From positions 1-16,949 of the forward strand of contig CAZPEV010000059.1 in the NCBI GenBank assembly GCA_964585635.1: a DNA stretch of 16,949 bases, written 5' to 3'. This document shows, piece after piece, positions 1 through 6,837 of the stretch. Positions within the stretch are counted from its first letter, which is position 1. Each line of letters begins with the position of its first letter. Below the pieces are notes generated by a model that was given only the letters and a program-made list of their open reading frames with translations, made no database searches and had not been told where the DNA came from. The translations under genes were made by a program, and so were the position numbers. This stretch comes from CAZPEV01 sp964585635 (GTDB lineage Bacteria > Zixibacteria > MSB-5A5 > GN15 > JAAZOE01).

Positions 1-984
1 CCGGTAATCCTCCAGCGCCAGCCGCATGTCGACCGGCTGAAAACCCTCCAACCCGGCGACCCAGTCCTCGGGCGCAGCGCCCCAGATGGATGAGGCCGCG
101 ATCGCCGCCAGGGCGTTGTACACGTTGATGCGACCGACCAGCGGCAGATGGATTGTCTGTCCCTCGATCTCGAAGACCATGCCGCATTCCCCCTCGGAGC
201 GCACCTGCCCACCCCGGAACCGGCATTCGTGGTCGATGCCGAAACCGACGAAGGCGAGCTTCCGTCGCGCCGCCTCGGCCGTCAGGCGAGGATCATCGGC
301 ATTCAAGATCACCGCCGCGCCGACCGGCAAGCGGTCAACCAATTCGAACTTGGCGGTGACGATCCGATCGATCGACATCATCGTCTCCAGATGAGCCGGG
401 CCGATATTGGTCATCAACGCCAGATCCGGCTTGATGACGGACGCCAGGCGCGACATCTCTCCCGGCACCGATATGCCCAACTCAAAGACCGCGAACTGCG
501 CCTCCTCCGGCATCTGGCCCAAGGATATCGGCAGACCATACAAGTTATTCAGATTCCCCGGCGATCGATAGACCGCGTGGTGGATCTTCATGATGGCATA
601 CAGCATCTCTTTGGTCGTCGTCTTGCCGTTCGAGCCAGTCACGGCGGCGAAGCGGGCCTCGCTATGACGGCGCAGGTAACCGGCCAGGTTGAGCAGCGCC
701 TCGTGGGTATCGTCAACGACAAACATCGGCCCCAGCGGCTTGCCGGCATAGCGCTCCTTGCGCGAGCGGCTGATGACGGCGGCCGCCGCCCCCTGGGCGA
801 AGGCCGTCTCGACGTAGTCGTGGCCGTCATGCTTGTCGCCGATGATGGCGAAGAAGATCTCTCCCGGCTTGATCGTCCGGCTGTCGATCGACAGCCCCGT
901 GATATGCGGAACCATCGCCTCGACCCCAGAGGCCGCGTCCGACTCCAGCACCTTTTGCAACATCTCTGGACTCAACCGCTTCAC
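1..984 (-). CDS. murF: MurF, UDP-MurNAc-tripeptide:D-Ala-D-Ala ligase (3' end beyond window)
   Basis: Cytoplasmic ATP-dependent Mur ligase that adds D-Ala-D-Ala to UDP-MurNAc-tripeptide, the last step of the soluble peptidoglycan precursor. The visible part is 328 codons, roughly the first 70% of a usual ~450-residue MurF. The N-terminal domain has LSIDSRTIKPGEIFFAI (31-47), the typical MurF/MurE opening. The ATP P-loop TGSNGKTTTKEM is at 116-127, and the central-domain segment PGNLNNLYGLP follows. A GTG at 984 directly abuts the murE stop (TAG then GTG); an in-frame ATG at 963 is the alternative start. It is last of the visible dcw genes and is presumably translated with murE. The identity is clear because murE sits immediately upstream and is a separate complete Mur ligase with a DNPR motif. 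The C-terminal domain lies outside the window. Confidence 0.96.
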   Translation of the reverse strand, partial: MKRLSPEMLQKVLESDAASGVEAMVPHITGLSIDSRTIKPGEIFFAIIGDKHDGHDYVETAFAQGAAAAVISRSRKERYAGKPLGPMFVVDDTHEALLNLAGYLRRHSEARFAAVTGSNGKTTTKEMLYAIMKIHHAVYRSPGNLNNLYGLPISLGQMPEEAQFAVFELGISVPGEMSRLASVIKPDLALMTNIGPAHLETMMSIDRIVTAKFELVDRLPVGAAVILNADDPRLTAEAARRKLAFVGFGIDHECRFRGGQVRSEGECGMVFEIEGQTIHLPLVGRINVYNALAAIAASSIWGAAPEDWVAGLEGFQPVDMRLALEDYR

Positions 985-2457
985 CTAACCGCCAAATCCC
1001 AGCGTCGCCAACTCCTCGCGTACGACCTCGCGGTCGGACCAGGGGTGCTTGACGCCGTTTATTTCCTGGTAGGCCTCATCGCCCTTGCCGGCGATGAGCA
1101 CCATATCATTTTCCTTGGCCTGTTTCAGAATGTGGGCGATCGCCTCGCGCCGGTTTTCGATGATCGCCGCCGCTGCGCCCGCCTGCAATCCCGGCTTGAT
1201 TTCCGCAATGATGGCAGCCGGTGATTCCGATCGGGGATTGTCCGAGGTGACGACGGTGTAGTCCGACAACGCCGTCACCGTCGCTCCCATGAGCGGCCGT
1301 TTGCCGCGGTCGCGGTCGCCGCCGCACCCGAAGAGGGTCAAGATCCGCCCGCCCCCAAGTTCCCGCATCGCCTCGATCGTGCGCCGCAGCGCATCCGGCG
1401 TGTGGGCGAAGTCGACAAAGACGGTAAAGGGGGCGGCGACCGCGACCCGCTCCAGCCTCCCCGGCACCACGGTGGCCTGTTCCAGCGCCGCGATGACGGC
1501 CTCGAGGTCAATCCCGAGCGCCAGGGCCGCGCCGGTGGCCGCCAGGGCATTGTACAGGTTGAACCGCCCCGGAAGGTGGAACCGCACCTGCCGCCGACCC
1601 TGGGGAGTCGCCAGCGCGAACCGAGACAGGCTCGGTTCCAGGCGATACGTCTCCAGGCAGACGTCGGCCGCGCGATCCGCCAGGGAATAGGTCATCACCC
1701 GGCCAGCCGCCTTGGGAATGAAGCCGCGGAACTCGGGGCTGTCGTAATTGATGACGGCCCATTGGTGCCGTCGTCCGACCATGGCCAAAAGCTTTTCCTT
1801 GGCCGCCAGGTAATCATCCATGTCGCGATGAAAATCGAGGTGGTCGCGGGTAAAGTTGGTAAAGGCTGCCACGCTAAAATCGACGTTGCGGACGCGATGC
1901 AGCGCCAGCGCGTGAGACGATACCTCGATCACGGCGCCGACGCAGCGGTTCCGCTTCATGGCGGCCAGCAGCCGAAAGATGTCGAGCGATTCGGGCGTGG
2001 TTCGGGTGGCGGGAGCGCTCTCGCCGCCGGTGTCATACACGAGGGAGGTGATCAACCCGGCCTTATGTCCGCCCGCCGCCATCATCGCGCGGGTCAGAAA
2101 GCAGGTGGTCGTCTTGCCGTTGGTGCCGGTGACGCCGCAGAGGTCGAAGCCCAGCTCGGCCGCCGCATACCATACCGCCGCCAGATCGGCCAGCGCGGCG
2201 CGGGCATCCGGCACGATCAGTTGCGGCACCGGACAGGACGATGATTCCCTCTCCGTCACGACGGCCGCGGCGCCGCGCGCCACGGCGTCGTCGACAAAGC
2301 GATTGCCGTCCTGGGCAAATCCGGTTATCGCCACGAACGCCGCACCGGGCGTGACCTGGGTGGAATTATAGGTGAGGCCGGAAATCGCGACGGCATCATT
2401 GCCGATCAGGCGCGACCCCGGCACTATCCTGGCCATTTCCCTCAGTACGATGATCAC
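985..2457 (-). CDS. murE: MurE, UDP-MurNAc-L-Ala-D-Glu:meso-diaminopimelate ligase
   Basis: Adds the third stem-peptide residue to UDP-MurNAc-L-Ala-D-Glu in the cytoplasm. Complete at 490 aa, normal for the family. Visible: N-terminal UDP-binding domain (about 1-105), P-loop VTGTNGKTTT at 109-118, TTPESLD at 153-159, EVSSHAL at 178-184, TRDHLDFH at 203-210, the lysine normally carbamylated (K220 in YLAAKEKLL), and the C-terminal signature DNPRSESP at 406-413. DNPR is the motif of enzymes choosing meso-DAP rather than lysine. The later KGxE loop reads KGDEAYQ (458-464), where KGHE is usual. The start is uncertain. GTG 2457 gives the expected N-terminus, but an AAGGAG lies only 1 nt upstream; ATG 2436 is the alternative. 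From the GTG the gene overlaps ftsI by 62 nt, so translation is probably coupled. Confidence 0.96.
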   Translation of the reverse strand: MIIVLREMARIVPGSRLIGNDAVAISGLTYNSTQVTPGAAFVAITGFAQDGNRFVDDAVARGAAAVVTERESSSCPVPQLIVPDARAALADLAAVWYAAAELGFDLCGVTGTNGKTTTCFLTRAMMAAGGHKAGLITSLVYDTGGESAPATRTTPESLDIFRLLAAMKRNRCVGAVIEVSSHALALHRVRNVDFSVAAFTNFTRDHLDFHRDMDDYLAAKEKLLAMVGRRHQWAVINYDSPEFRGFIPKAAGRVMTYSLADRAADVCLETYRLEPSLSRFALATPQGRRQVRFHLPGRFNLYNALAATGAALALGIDLEAVIAALEQATVVPGRLERVAVAAPFTVFVDFAHTPDALRRTIEAMRELGGGRILTLFGCGGDRDRGKRPLMGATVTALSDYTVVTSDNPRSESPAAIIAEIKPGLQAGAAAAIIENRREAIAHILKQAKENDMVLIAGKGDEAYQEINGVKHPWSDREVVREELATLGFGG

Positions 2458-4556
2458 TCTCCTTGTCTCGCGCGCACACCAGGCTCATTCCCTCTGCCAA
2501 TGACATCGCCGTCCCCGCCGCCGGGGTCTGCGATACGATCCGCCCGGCCCCGTCACAGGTAAAGGGAATCCCATAACGGTCCAGCACGGCGATCGCTTCC
2601 CGCAAGGTCATACCCTGCAAGTCGGGCGCGAAGCGCTCGGTTCCCACGGCGTTCAGGATGCAACGGACGGTATCTCCCTCGCCGACTTGCGTCAGCGGGG
2701 CCGGACAGGTCCGGATGACCCGGTCGCCCGAGCCCGAGAAAGCCGCCGCCAGACCCAGTTTGGCCAGCGTGTATTCGGCCTCACCCCGGGACACGTTGGT
2801 CAGATCGCACAGCATCACCTGCGGCCGGGTGGTGTCTCGGGCGGGCTCCTTCGCCGCCGCCGAATCCTTCTCCGTGGTCATGACCGCGATTCCCTGATAG
2901 TTGTCGATCGCGGCAAACTTGATGGCAATCTCTTTGAACGTCGGCCCGGCCGTGTATCCTCCATAATGGATCGGCTCGGCCTCATCGAGGATGACAATGC
3001 CGGCCACGACCGGGGAATCGGCCGGGAAGTACCCGGCGAACGAACCCATGAAGCGATTCTCGTAATAGCCGCCGGTCTCGAAATTCGGCTTCTGGGCCGT
3101 GCCGGTCTTGCCGGCGATCTTGAACGGCGTCGGCTTCAGCGGCTTGCCGGTGCCCCGTTCCACGACCCCTTCCATAAAGGATTTCAGCGTCGCCACGGTG
3201 GCATCGTTGAGAATCTTCACCGGATGAACCTCGTGGCGCTCCACCACGGCCCCGTCCTGGTTGATATATCCCTTGACCAGAAACGGCTGGTTCAGATATC
3301 CGCCGGAGGCGACGATGGCAAAGGCCTGCGCCATCTGCAGGGCCGTGACCGACACCCCATGGCCGATGGCAAAGGTGGCGGTCGTGAATTGCGTCCACCG
3401 ATTGGGGGCCGTCAGCACTCCTTTGGCTTCGCTGTTGAGGCCGCAGCGGGTCTTCCGCCCAAAACCAAGCTTCTTCGCCATGGCGAAGACCCGCTCCGGC
3501 CCCACCTGGTAGGCCACCTTACCGGTAATTATATTCGATNNNNNNNNNNAACGACTCGCGAAAGGTCAGCCACTCAAACTTGTGGTCGTCGCGCAGCTTA
3601 TGCTCCCCCAGATACCAGGTGCCCCCTTCGCCATAGTAGCGATCGGTCGGCTGCACCGCGTTCGTTTCCAGCGCCGCGGCGGCGGTGACCAGCTTGAAGA
3701 CCGACCCCGGCTCGAAGACCCCCGCCACCGCTTCCAGCTTCATCGGCTTGCGGGTGGAATCGGCGGCGGGATTGCAGTCGGCCGCGGCGATGATCGCGCC
3801 CGTCCGGGGGTCGAGGAACAGCGCCATCCCGGCTTTGGCTTTGTATTTCTGCACCGCCAGCGCCAGCTCCTTTTCCACGATCTGCTGCTTGTCCCAGTCG
3901 ATGGTGAGGACGATCGAGGCGCCCGATTGCGGCGCTTTCAACGGCACTTCGCTGATCCGATATCCGACCCCTTTGCCGTCCTTCTGAATCATTGACCGGC
4001 CCGGCGTCCCTTTCAGCCGGTCATTCATCTCCATCTCCACGCCGGAGCGGCCGACGTCGTCGATATCGACGAATCCCAAAAGCGTCTGGCCGACGTTTCC
4101 GTAGGGATAACACCGGGTCGGTTCCTCACGCAGAAACAGACCGCATCCCACGGCGCTTTTCTCGAACCGTTCCAACTCGACCGGGGTCAGTCCGCGCTTG
4201 ATCCAGCGGAAACGCTTGGGCTGCAGATCATACTTGCGTTTCAGGTCGCGCAGATTGCGGCCCAGAATGGAGGTCAATTCCCGGTACGTCCGGTCGACGT
4301 CCTCCGGGCCGAGGGGGTAGGCAAACAATGACGTGAAGTTGGTGTTGACCGCCACCTTGTTGCCCCGCACGTCGTAGATTTCGCCCCGCGCCGCCGGCAG
4401 CTCGATCAGTTCCTGAAACTGATGCTCCGCCTTCAGCTTGAGTTCCTCCCCCATGACGACCTGCACATACAACAGGCGCGTGAAGAACAGCACAAAGGTC
4501 ATCACGAAGAGCAGGAAGACGACCCCGACCCGTATTTTGGAGTAATGGGTCGTCAT
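2396..4556 (-). CDS. ftsI: FtsI/PBP3-type septal transpeptidase with C-terminal PASTA repeats, interrupted by an assembly gap
   Basis: Class B penicillin-binding protein that cross-links septal peptidoglycan. One membrane segment is at about 10-34, then a PBP dimer domain beginning ELPAARGEIYD (52-62) and a transpeptidase domain. The nucleophile is S285 in EPGSVFK (282-288), and KTGTAQ is at 483-488. Two PASTA-like repeats follow (about 578-634 and 642-695); the first is weak. The 10-N run at 3540-3549 splits the frame. Upstream reads WLTFRES, downstream in another frame reads SNIITGKVAYQVGPERV. If the gap is 9 nt, the frames join as FRES-(L/F)xxx-SN, restoring the SxN motif at 339-341 and giving 719 aa. 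I therefore call one intact gene, not a pseudogene. The start ATG overlaps the ftsL stop by 4 nt (ATGA). The 3' end overlaps murE by 62 nt. Confidence 0.93.
3540..3549. other. 10-N assembly gap inside ftsI; true missing length probably 9 nt
   Basis: Ten N bases. Before the gap (minus-strand reading) the frame ends ...F-R-E-S-TT; after it, the correct frame begins A-TCG-AAT, giving x-S-N-I-I-T-G-K. Joining the frames needs a gap divisible by three. Nine bases give four residues between FRES and SN, matching the common FRExLxxSSN spacing of class B PBPs. The placeholder of ten therefore creates a false frameshift. Confidence 0.9.
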
Positions 4557-5035
4557 TTCTTCTCGAACAGCTGTCCCGCTTCAAGCTGATTGGGCTTAAC
4601 TTCAACCGCCGGAAGGTTGCTCTTCAGTTTGTCCATGGCGGTGGTCAGGCCGGCAAACCGGCCGCGGTCAAGATTGCGCTCCGCAACCATGAGGGTATCC
4701 GGAAGAGGCGGCGCCTCCAGGGCCAGATTCTGCGCCGGCTTGGTCGGCCCCAGATGGAGTTGATTGACCTCGATGAATTCCTCGACCTTAGCTATTGACG
4801 ACGCTGTCAGCCATTCCGCTTCGAGCTTGGCCAGGTGATCCTGCGCCGCCTCATTCCGTTTTTCGATTTTCCCGATATCCACGACCAGATTTCTGACCCA
4901 CACCCGCTGGTAGATGTAGACCGACGACACGGCAATGATCAGGATGATCACGCCGATGATGCGGAGGTAGCGGTCCCGAATCAGGCGTCTGGTCTGGGGA
5001 CGGCGGCGATAGATGAACATTCCCGTGGAACCCAT
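4553..5035 (-). CDS. ftsL: FtsL-like divisome membrane protein
   Basis: A 160-aa bitopic inner-membrane protein in the FtsL slot between rsmH and ftsI; FtsL joins FtsB and FtsQ and activates FtsWI. The N-terminus is short and basic (RRRPQTRRLIRDRYLR, 10-25). A single hydrophobic segment covers about 26-42, followed by a heptad-like coiled-coil stretch (about 46-78). Then comes SSIAKVEEFIEVNQLHLGP (79-97), resembling the conserved region after the FtsL coiled coil that ends in LGL/LGM-xxP. The family is very divergent, so the call rests on topology plus position. A further ~57 residues (104-160) extend beyond a usual ~100-120 aa FtsL. The start ATG at 5035 lies 1 nt after the rsmH stop, with AAGG six nt upstream; an in-frame Met6 is a weaker alternative. 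The stop overlaps the ftsI start in ATGA. Confidence 0.82.
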   Translation of the reverse strand: MGSTGMFIYRRRPQTRRLIRDRYLRIIGVIILIIAVSSVYIYQRVWVRNLVVDIGKIEKRNEAAQDHLAKLEAEWLTASSIAKVEEFIEVNQLHLGPTKPAQNLALEAPPLPDTLMVAERNLDRGRFAGLTTAMDKLKSNLPAVEVKPNQLEAGQLFEKK

Positions 5036-5036
5036 C

Positions 5037-5945
5037 TCAGACCTTCTCCGCCACCCGCATCTTGGCCGACCGGGCGCGGGGGTTGTCGTCCACCTCGCGC
5101 GCCGACGGCGTGATCGGTTTCCTGGTGATCAGGCGCAACGGGGCAGCGACGTTCGGGACGGGACGGCCGGATTGGTCGCGAAACATTTGCTTCACGATGC
5201 GATCTTCCAATGAATGATAAGCGATGACCACCAGCCGTCCTCCCGGTTCCAACAACGCCACCGCGGCCTCCAGTCCGCGGCGAAGCTGATTCAACTCATC
5301 ATTGACCTCGATGCGAATCGCCTGAAAGACGCGCGAGAGGGTCCGATTCAGGTAGCGCGGATTGGCCACGGTCGCAATCACGCGGGCCAAATCGGCCGTG
5401 GTCGCCAGCGGCCGTTTCACCCTGGCGGCCGCGATTGCCCGTGCCATTCGCGCGGCCTGCCTCTCTTCGCCGAATTCGAACAGTATCCGGGTCAGACGGT
5501 CGACGGCGTAGGTATTGACCACGATCGCCCCCGTCACCTCTCCCTGTTGATCCATGCGAAGGTCCAATGGTCCCTCATCGCGATATGAAAATCCCCGCGC
5601 GGCGGTATCAAGCTGATGACTGGAAACTCCCGGATCGATAAGCACGCCACTCACCGCTGCAATCCCTGCTGCCTGTGCCAGTTCCCCTAAGCGGCCGAAG
5701 TCACCCCGGACAAGGTCGACGCGGGCCGGTCCGCCCGACAGGCGCAGCCGCGCCTCCTCGAGCGCCTCGGCGTCGCGGTCGATGGCCAGCAGGCGCCCCG
5801 ACGGCGCCAGCCGTGACAGAATACGTGAGGAATGCCCCCCGCCGCCGACCGTTGCATCCACGTAGATACCATCGCGCCGAGTCACCAAATGATCGACCGC
5901 TTCATCGGCCAATACCGGCCGATGAAAGCTATTGGCCGGTATCAT
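5037..5945 (-). CDS. rsmH: RsmH (MraW), 16S rRNA m4C1402 methyltransferase
   Basis: S-adenosylmethionine-dependent enzyme methylating N4 of C1402 in 16S rRNA. 302 aa, close to the usual ~310. Visible motifs: HRPVLADE (8-15), SAM motif I DATVGGGGHS (30-39), acidic AIDRD (54-58), DPGVSSHQLD (104-113, where DLGVSSPQLD is usual), PLDLRM (126-131), RVFQAIRIEVNDEL (205-218), YHSLEDRIVK (243-252), and a C-terminal NPRARSAKMRVAE. I chose the ATG at 5945 because the family begins a few residues before HxPVL. A much longer in-frame reading to 6257 only runs over mraZ and has no family similarity. The start overlaps the mraZ end by 17 nt, with AAGG 10 nt upstream. A 9-bp inverted repeat begins immediately after the start codon. 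Confidence 0.97.
   Translation of the reverse strand: MIPANSFHRPVLADEAVDHLVTRRDGIYVDATVGGGGHSSRILSRLAPSGRLLAIDRDAEALEEARLRLSGGPARVDLVRGDFGRLGELAQAAGIAAVSGVLIDPGVSSHQLDTAARGFSYRDEGPLDLRMDQQGEVTGAIVVNTYAVDRLTRILFEFGEERQAARMARAIAAARVKRPLATTADLARVIATVANPRYLNRTLSRVFQAIRIEVNDELNQLRRGLEAAVALLEPGGRLVVIAYHSLEDRIVKQMFRDQSGRPVPNVAAPLRLITRKPITPSAREVDDNPRARSAKMRVAEKV
5912..5942 (-). repeat. 9-bp perfect inverted repeat directly after the rsmH start codon
   Basis: Arms ATACCGGCC (5912-5920) and GGCCGGTAT (5934-5942) flank a 13-nt loop. On the mRNA this stem begins at the first base after the rsmH ATG (5945-5943) and spans the mraZ stop codon (5931-5929). It lies in rsmH codons 2-12, so it may be a by-product of coding. 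A translational role is only a possibility. Confidence 0.6.
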
Positions 5946-6414
5946 TCCGGAATAGCCTTTCGGCCACTTCTTCGTAGGTCCGGCCGTAGTTGTCCAAATA
6001 GGCCTGGTAACGAGCCGGATCCCAAATCTCGATTGACTGGTTGACGCCCACCACCAGCACCTCCTTCTGCAAGCCGACCAGTTGACGCAGTGGATCGGGA
6101 ATGAGAATCCGTCCTGCGCTGTCGATCCGAACACGACTGGAGTACTGGTGGAGACGGCGATTAAAGTAGCGGAAATCACCCTGGGTGAATGGCAGGGTAT
6201 CAAGACGCTTTTCGATTTTGGCCCACTCATCCTCGGGGTAGAGCGACAAACATCCATCCAGCCCTTGCGTCAGCACCATTATCTCGCCGGCCGGTATCCC
6301 CCGGCGCGTTTTCTTCTTCTGGGGATCAGCGGTACCGGGACGGATCTTGGATGGAATTGAGAGCCGACCCTTCTCGTCGATTACACAGTTAAATGTCCCG
6401 CCAAATCCCGGCAA
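5929..6414 (-). CDS. mraZ: MraZ, transcriptional regulator of the dcw cluster
   Basis: AbrB-like DNA-binding protein forming ring oligomers that binds TGGGN repeats upstream of its own operon. 161 aa from the chosen start. Two SpoVT/AbrB-type half-domains are clear: FGGTFNCVIDEKGRLSIP (4-21) and VRIDSAGRILIP (95-106), each with the DxKGR / DxxGR core. There is an extra basic stretch, about ADPQKKKTRRGIPAGE (29-44), between the first half-domain and the conserved VLTQGLDGCL; most MraZ proteins are near 150 aa and lack this. No ATG is available. TTG at 6414 has AAAGGA eight nt upstream and puts the initiator four residues before FGG; TTG at 6420 is only 2 nt from that site. It is the first gene of the cluster, with its operator directly upstream, so autoregulation is expected. 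It overlaps rsmH by 17 nt. Confidence 0.95.
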   Translation of the reverse strand: MPGFGGTFNCVIDEKGRLSIPSKIRPGTADPQKKKTRRGIPAGEIMVLTQGLDGCLSLYPEDEWAKIEKRLDTLPFTQGDFRYFNRRLHQYSSRVRIDSAGRILIPDPLRQLVGLQKEVLVVGVNQSIEIWDPARYQAYLDNYGRTYEEVAERLFRNDTGQ

Positions 6415-6422
6415 GGGCAACT

Positions 6423-6428
6423 TCCTTT
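6423..6428 (-). promoter_or_regulatory. Shine-Dalgarno AAAGGA deciding the mraZ TTG start
   Basis: Reads AAAGGA on the minus strand, eight nt before TTG 6414 and two nt before TTG 6420. The spacing favours 6414. It touches the promoter-distal copy of the MraZ operator by one base, so MraZ binding and ribosome loading signals are packed together. Confidence 0.65.
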
Positions 6429-6452
6429 CCCATAATCACCCACAATTTCCCA
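6428..6452 (-). promoter_or_regulatory. MraZ operator: three TGGGN boxes at exact 10-bp spacing
   Basis: On the minus strand the boxes are TGGGA (6448-6452), TGGGT (6438-6442) and TGGGA (6428-6432), with 5-nt spacers AATTG and GATTA. This is the box-and-spacing pattern established for MraZ binding sites in other bacteria. The boxes lie just downstream of the -10 element, across the predicted first ~30 transcribed bases, a position suited to blocking transcription. The match was read directly; binding is inferred from the family. Confidence 0.88.
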
Positions 6453-6462
6453 CTACGCCGCA

Positions 6463-6491
6463 ATAATGTCTTCAAATGTGATTTCTGTCAA
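6463..6491 (-). promoter_or_regulatory. Sigma70-type promoter of the mraZ/dcw operon
   Basis: On the minus strand a perfect -35 TTGACA (6491-6486) is followed by a 17-nt spacer and a -10 CATTAT (6468-6463, four of six consensus bases). The predicted transcript start is near 6456, giving a leader of about 42 nt to the mraZ TTG. It drives the whole mraZ-rsmH-ftsL-ftsI-murE-murF run, as no other intergenic space exists in that block. Confidence 0.75.
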
Positions 6492-6492
6492 G

Positions 6493-6509
6493 AAAAAAAG
6501 TGAAAAAAA
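6493..6509 (-). promoter_or_regulatory. Phased A/T tracts upstream of the -35 (UP-element-like)
   Basis: Two runs of seven A on the plus strand (6493-6499 and 6503-6509), ten bases apart, lie immediately upstream of the TTGACA box. In-phase A-tracts bend DNA, and AT-rich sequence here commonly contacts the RNA polymerase alpha subunit. They stand out in a GC-rich window. Function is inferred. Confidence 0.5.
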
Positions 6510-6837
6510 GATGACGGTAATTTCATATCGTCCAACAAATAAGAATAAGTGAAAGTTGTTCTACCACTAGCCTCCAACGGGTCAATCGATAACCCGATTT
6601 TGCCTCTTTTTCACCGGTCAATCGTTCCGTCGCTGGGAATGTTTCGACACCTGTTGGACTCGTCCCATCCTTTTCAGGGCGGTTCCACGCGGACGGCACG
6701 GGCCTCTCTTTCTGCCGGCCTAATCTGTTGCGCGACAATTTATTAGAAAATCAAAAAGGCGATGATTTTCGAGCCGGAGGGCATCCCGATTGCACTCCTG
6801 CCCCTGTGGGAACGCGTGACGGAGGTCTGGAGAAGCA
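6510..6837. other. Intergenic region between divergent mraZ and C25 peptidase genes, no gene recognised
   Basis: About 330 nt with no convincing coding sequence. Short open frames exist on both strands but show no family resemblance. It contains a direct repeat GGTCAATCG (6580-6588 and 6616-6624) and a weak 5-bp hairpin CGGGT/ACCCG (6579-6596). I could not identify a good promoter for the plus-strand gene; one must lie here. The 3' end carries that gene's ribosome binding site (GGAG at 6829-6832, five nt before ATG; a second GGAGG at 6821-6825). Confidence 0.6.

Noticed and set aside
148..1224. A 358-codon plus-strand frame over murF and murE
   Set aside because: It lies antisense to two Mur ligases with intact motifs and shows no recognisable domain.
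3519..3560. ftsI as a true frameshifted pseudogene
   Set aside because: The frame break coincides exactly with the N run, and a 9-nt gap restores all class B PBP motifs.
5946..6257. 104-codon N-terminal extension of rsmH
   Set aside because: The extension is mraZ read in another frame; RsmH similarity begins just after the ATG at 5945, which has a suitable ribosome binding site.
6579..6596. Hairpin CGGGT/ACCCG followed by ATTTT as an intrinsic terminator
   Set aside because: The stem is only 5 bp, the T run is weak, and no gene ends upstream of it on that strand.
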